In this document: positions 5,392 through 5,785 of the stretch, one piece after another
How the letters are laid out: every line of letters starts with the position of its first letter
How positions within the stretch are numbered: position 1 is the first letter of the stretch
DNA from: Candidatus Altimarinota bacterium
GTDB taxonomy: Bacteria > Patescibacteriota > Gracilibacteria > UM-FILTER-43-11
DNA length: 5,785 bases
Reading direction: 5' to 3'
NCBI GenBank assembly: GCA_029934675.1
Contig: JAOZLT010000096.1
Location: 1-5,785 of the forward strand
The notes under the pieces: model-generated
The model's input: only the letters and a program-made list of their open reading frames with translations
Told to the model about the DNA's origin: nothing
Database searches by the model: none
Translations under genes and position numbers: made by a program

Positions 5392-5562
5392 TTATTTCCA
5401 ATCCTTAATTAAAATTCCTTTACCACGTTTCTCCACAACAACCTTTTGCTTTTCTCTCCAGCCAAGTTCACGTATTACGGTAATTGGAAGAGTAATGGCA
5501 TAACTGTCTCCACTCTTCTTTATTTTTCTAATGTTTTCTTCGTGTAATTTTCGTCTTCCCAT
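5392..5562 (-). CDS. AbrB/SpoVT-fold (MazE-like) DNA-binding protein
   Basis: This 56-residue basic protein begins MGRRKLHEENIRKIKKSGDS, followed by YAITLPITVIRELGWREKQ and KVVVEKRGKGILIKDWK. The K-x-G-D/N-S-x-x-I-T-L-P-x-x-x-I/V-R-E-L-G-W pattern and the closing beta strands are those of the swapped-hairpin AbrB/SpoVT domain, which dimerises and binds DNA. The start at 5562 is preferred over an upstream in-frame ATG at 5604, because the extra 14 residues (KNNYLNISFNIYF) are not part of the fold and lie over the A/T-rich leader. From memory, very similar stand-alone proteins are common in Parcubacteria. It is the first gene before hsdM on the same strand, 27 bases away, so it may regulate the R-M operon or itself. 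No toxin gene partner is adjacent, which argues against a simple MazE-type antitoxin. Confidence 0.85.
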   Translation of the reverse strand: MGRRKLHEENIRKIKKSGDSYAITLPITVIRELGWREKQKVVVEKRGKGILIKDWK

Positions 5563-5601
5563 AAAATAGATATTAAAAGATATATTTAAATAGTTATTTT
5601 T

Positions 5602-5630
5602 CAAATATCACTTTACTCCAAAAAAACAAA
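5602..5630 (-). promoter_or_regulatory. Candidate promoter for the abrB-hsd operon
   Basis: On the coding strand, TTTG (5630-5627) is separated by 17 bases from GATATTTG (5609-5602), close to the Bacteroidota pattern TTTG/TAnnTTTG with one mismatch. An alternative sigma-70-like reading is TTGAAA (5604-5599) with TATCTT 16 bases downstream. Both lie in an A/T-rich leader 40 to 70 bases before the AbrB-like start, where chance matches are frequent. Confidence 0.3.
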
Positions 5631-5649
5631 AAACTAAAACAAATAATAT

Positions 5650-5693
5650 AGAGGGTATTACTGCATTGTATTCCTTCTCTTAGTTAGAGGGTA
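5650..5693. repeat. Pair of AGAGGGTA direct repeats in the leader, possible regulator sites
   Basis: AGAGGGTA occurs at 5650-5657 and again at 5686-5693, 36 bases apart. The second is preceded by CTCT (5677-5680), giving a short CTCT-N5-AGAG dyad. They are the most GC-rich words in this leader and lie upstream of the candidate promoter. A 36-base offset is a little over three helical turns. Binding by the AbrB-like product or another regulator is only a guess. Confidence 0.2.
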
Positions 5694-5720
5694 ATTTGAG
5701 TTATTTATGCCAACTACTTA

Positions 5721-5785
5721 TCATACAATTCCTTTCAACCTCCTCTCAAACTCCCCCACCTCAAAGCTATGGTTCTGAGTGCCTT
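5721..5785 (-). CDS. Possible C-terminal end of an upstream gene, unrecognised
   Basis: Read from the right edge on the minus strand, one frame gives 20 residues ending HSFEVGEFERRLKGIV before a TGA stop at 5723-5721. The mix of charged and hydrophobic residues looks protein-like, and the DNA is less AT-rich than the leader that follows, which suggests a real gene end. The other two frames on this strand reach stops sooner and look less like protein. The fragment is too short to identify the product. Confidence 0.4.
   Translation of the reverse strand, partial: GTQNHSFEVGEFERRLKGIV

Noticed and set aside
5563..5604. Longer start for the AbrB-like protein at 5604
   Set aside because: The extra 14 residues are AT-driven (KNNYLNISFNIYF) and precede the typical M-x-R-R-K start of the family; the candidate promoter would also fall inside the coding region.
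5615..5640. T-rich run (coding strand) as an intrinsic terminator of the upstream gene
   Set aside because: No GC-rich stem directly precedes the T-run, so the terminator signature is incomplete.
5761..5785. Edge sequence containing CAAAGCTATGG considered as a CRISPR or dispersed repeat unit
   Set aside because: Only one copy, no spacers, and the stretch is better explained as the end of a coding region on the minus strand.

Overview
The window is most of a type I restriction-modification (R-M) operon, read entirely on the minus strand (right to left in these coordinates). In transcription order it holds: an unrecognised gene end (5785-5721, tentative), a non-coding leader, a 56-residue AbrB/SpoVT-fold DNA-binding protein (5562-5392), the adenine methyltransferase HsdM (5364-3829), a 143-base structured gap, a RhuM-family protein (3685-2717), a KilA-N-domain protein (2713-1808), the specificity subunit HsdS (1811-537), a 154-residue helical protein of unknown function (528-64), and the first 20 codons of HsdR (60 to beyond position 1). 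Spacing is tight throughout (27, 3, -4, 8 and 3 bases), except for the gap between hsdM and rhuM. A single polycistronic message is therefore plausible, perhaps punctuated at that gap.

The core machine is conventional. HsdM carries the SAM motif DPACGSGG and the catalytic NPPF of N6-adenine methyltransferases. HsdS has two target-recognition domains and two conserved helical spacers. HsdR starts in the usual way. HsdM2-HsdS would methylate a bipartite site, and HsdR would add translocation and cleavage. The accessory content is what stands out: RhuM, KilA-N and the 154-residue protein sit between the core subunits, and the AbrB-like gene is placed as a possible local regulator.

Three sequence-level oddities deserve attention. 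(1) The KilA-N and RhuM proteins end in almost the same tail (EDKKFVSDFDKSVKK, then V or I, then LK), encoded by DNA about 89% identical over 62 bases by hand alignment. (2) The hsdM-rhuM gap is bounded by two copies of about 25 bases: one is the last codons of hsdM, the other abuts the rhuM start codon. Between them is a strongly palindromic segment, as if a small structured element had inserted at a formerly tight junction. (3) hsdM itself carries an in-frame GC-rich palindrome encoding PSSANASAGREG in a loop between conserved blocks.

Organism: the DNA is AT-rich, start codons mostly lack a Shine-Dalgarno sequence and are preceded by A/T-rich bases, and TGG encodes Trp with TAA and TGA as stops. 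The AbrB-like protein and the GC-rich palindrome remind me of Candidate Phyla Radiation (Patescibacteria/Parcubacteria) genomes. The KilA-N and RhuM pair and the A-rich non-SD starts would also fit Bacteroidota. I cannot decide between them from this window.
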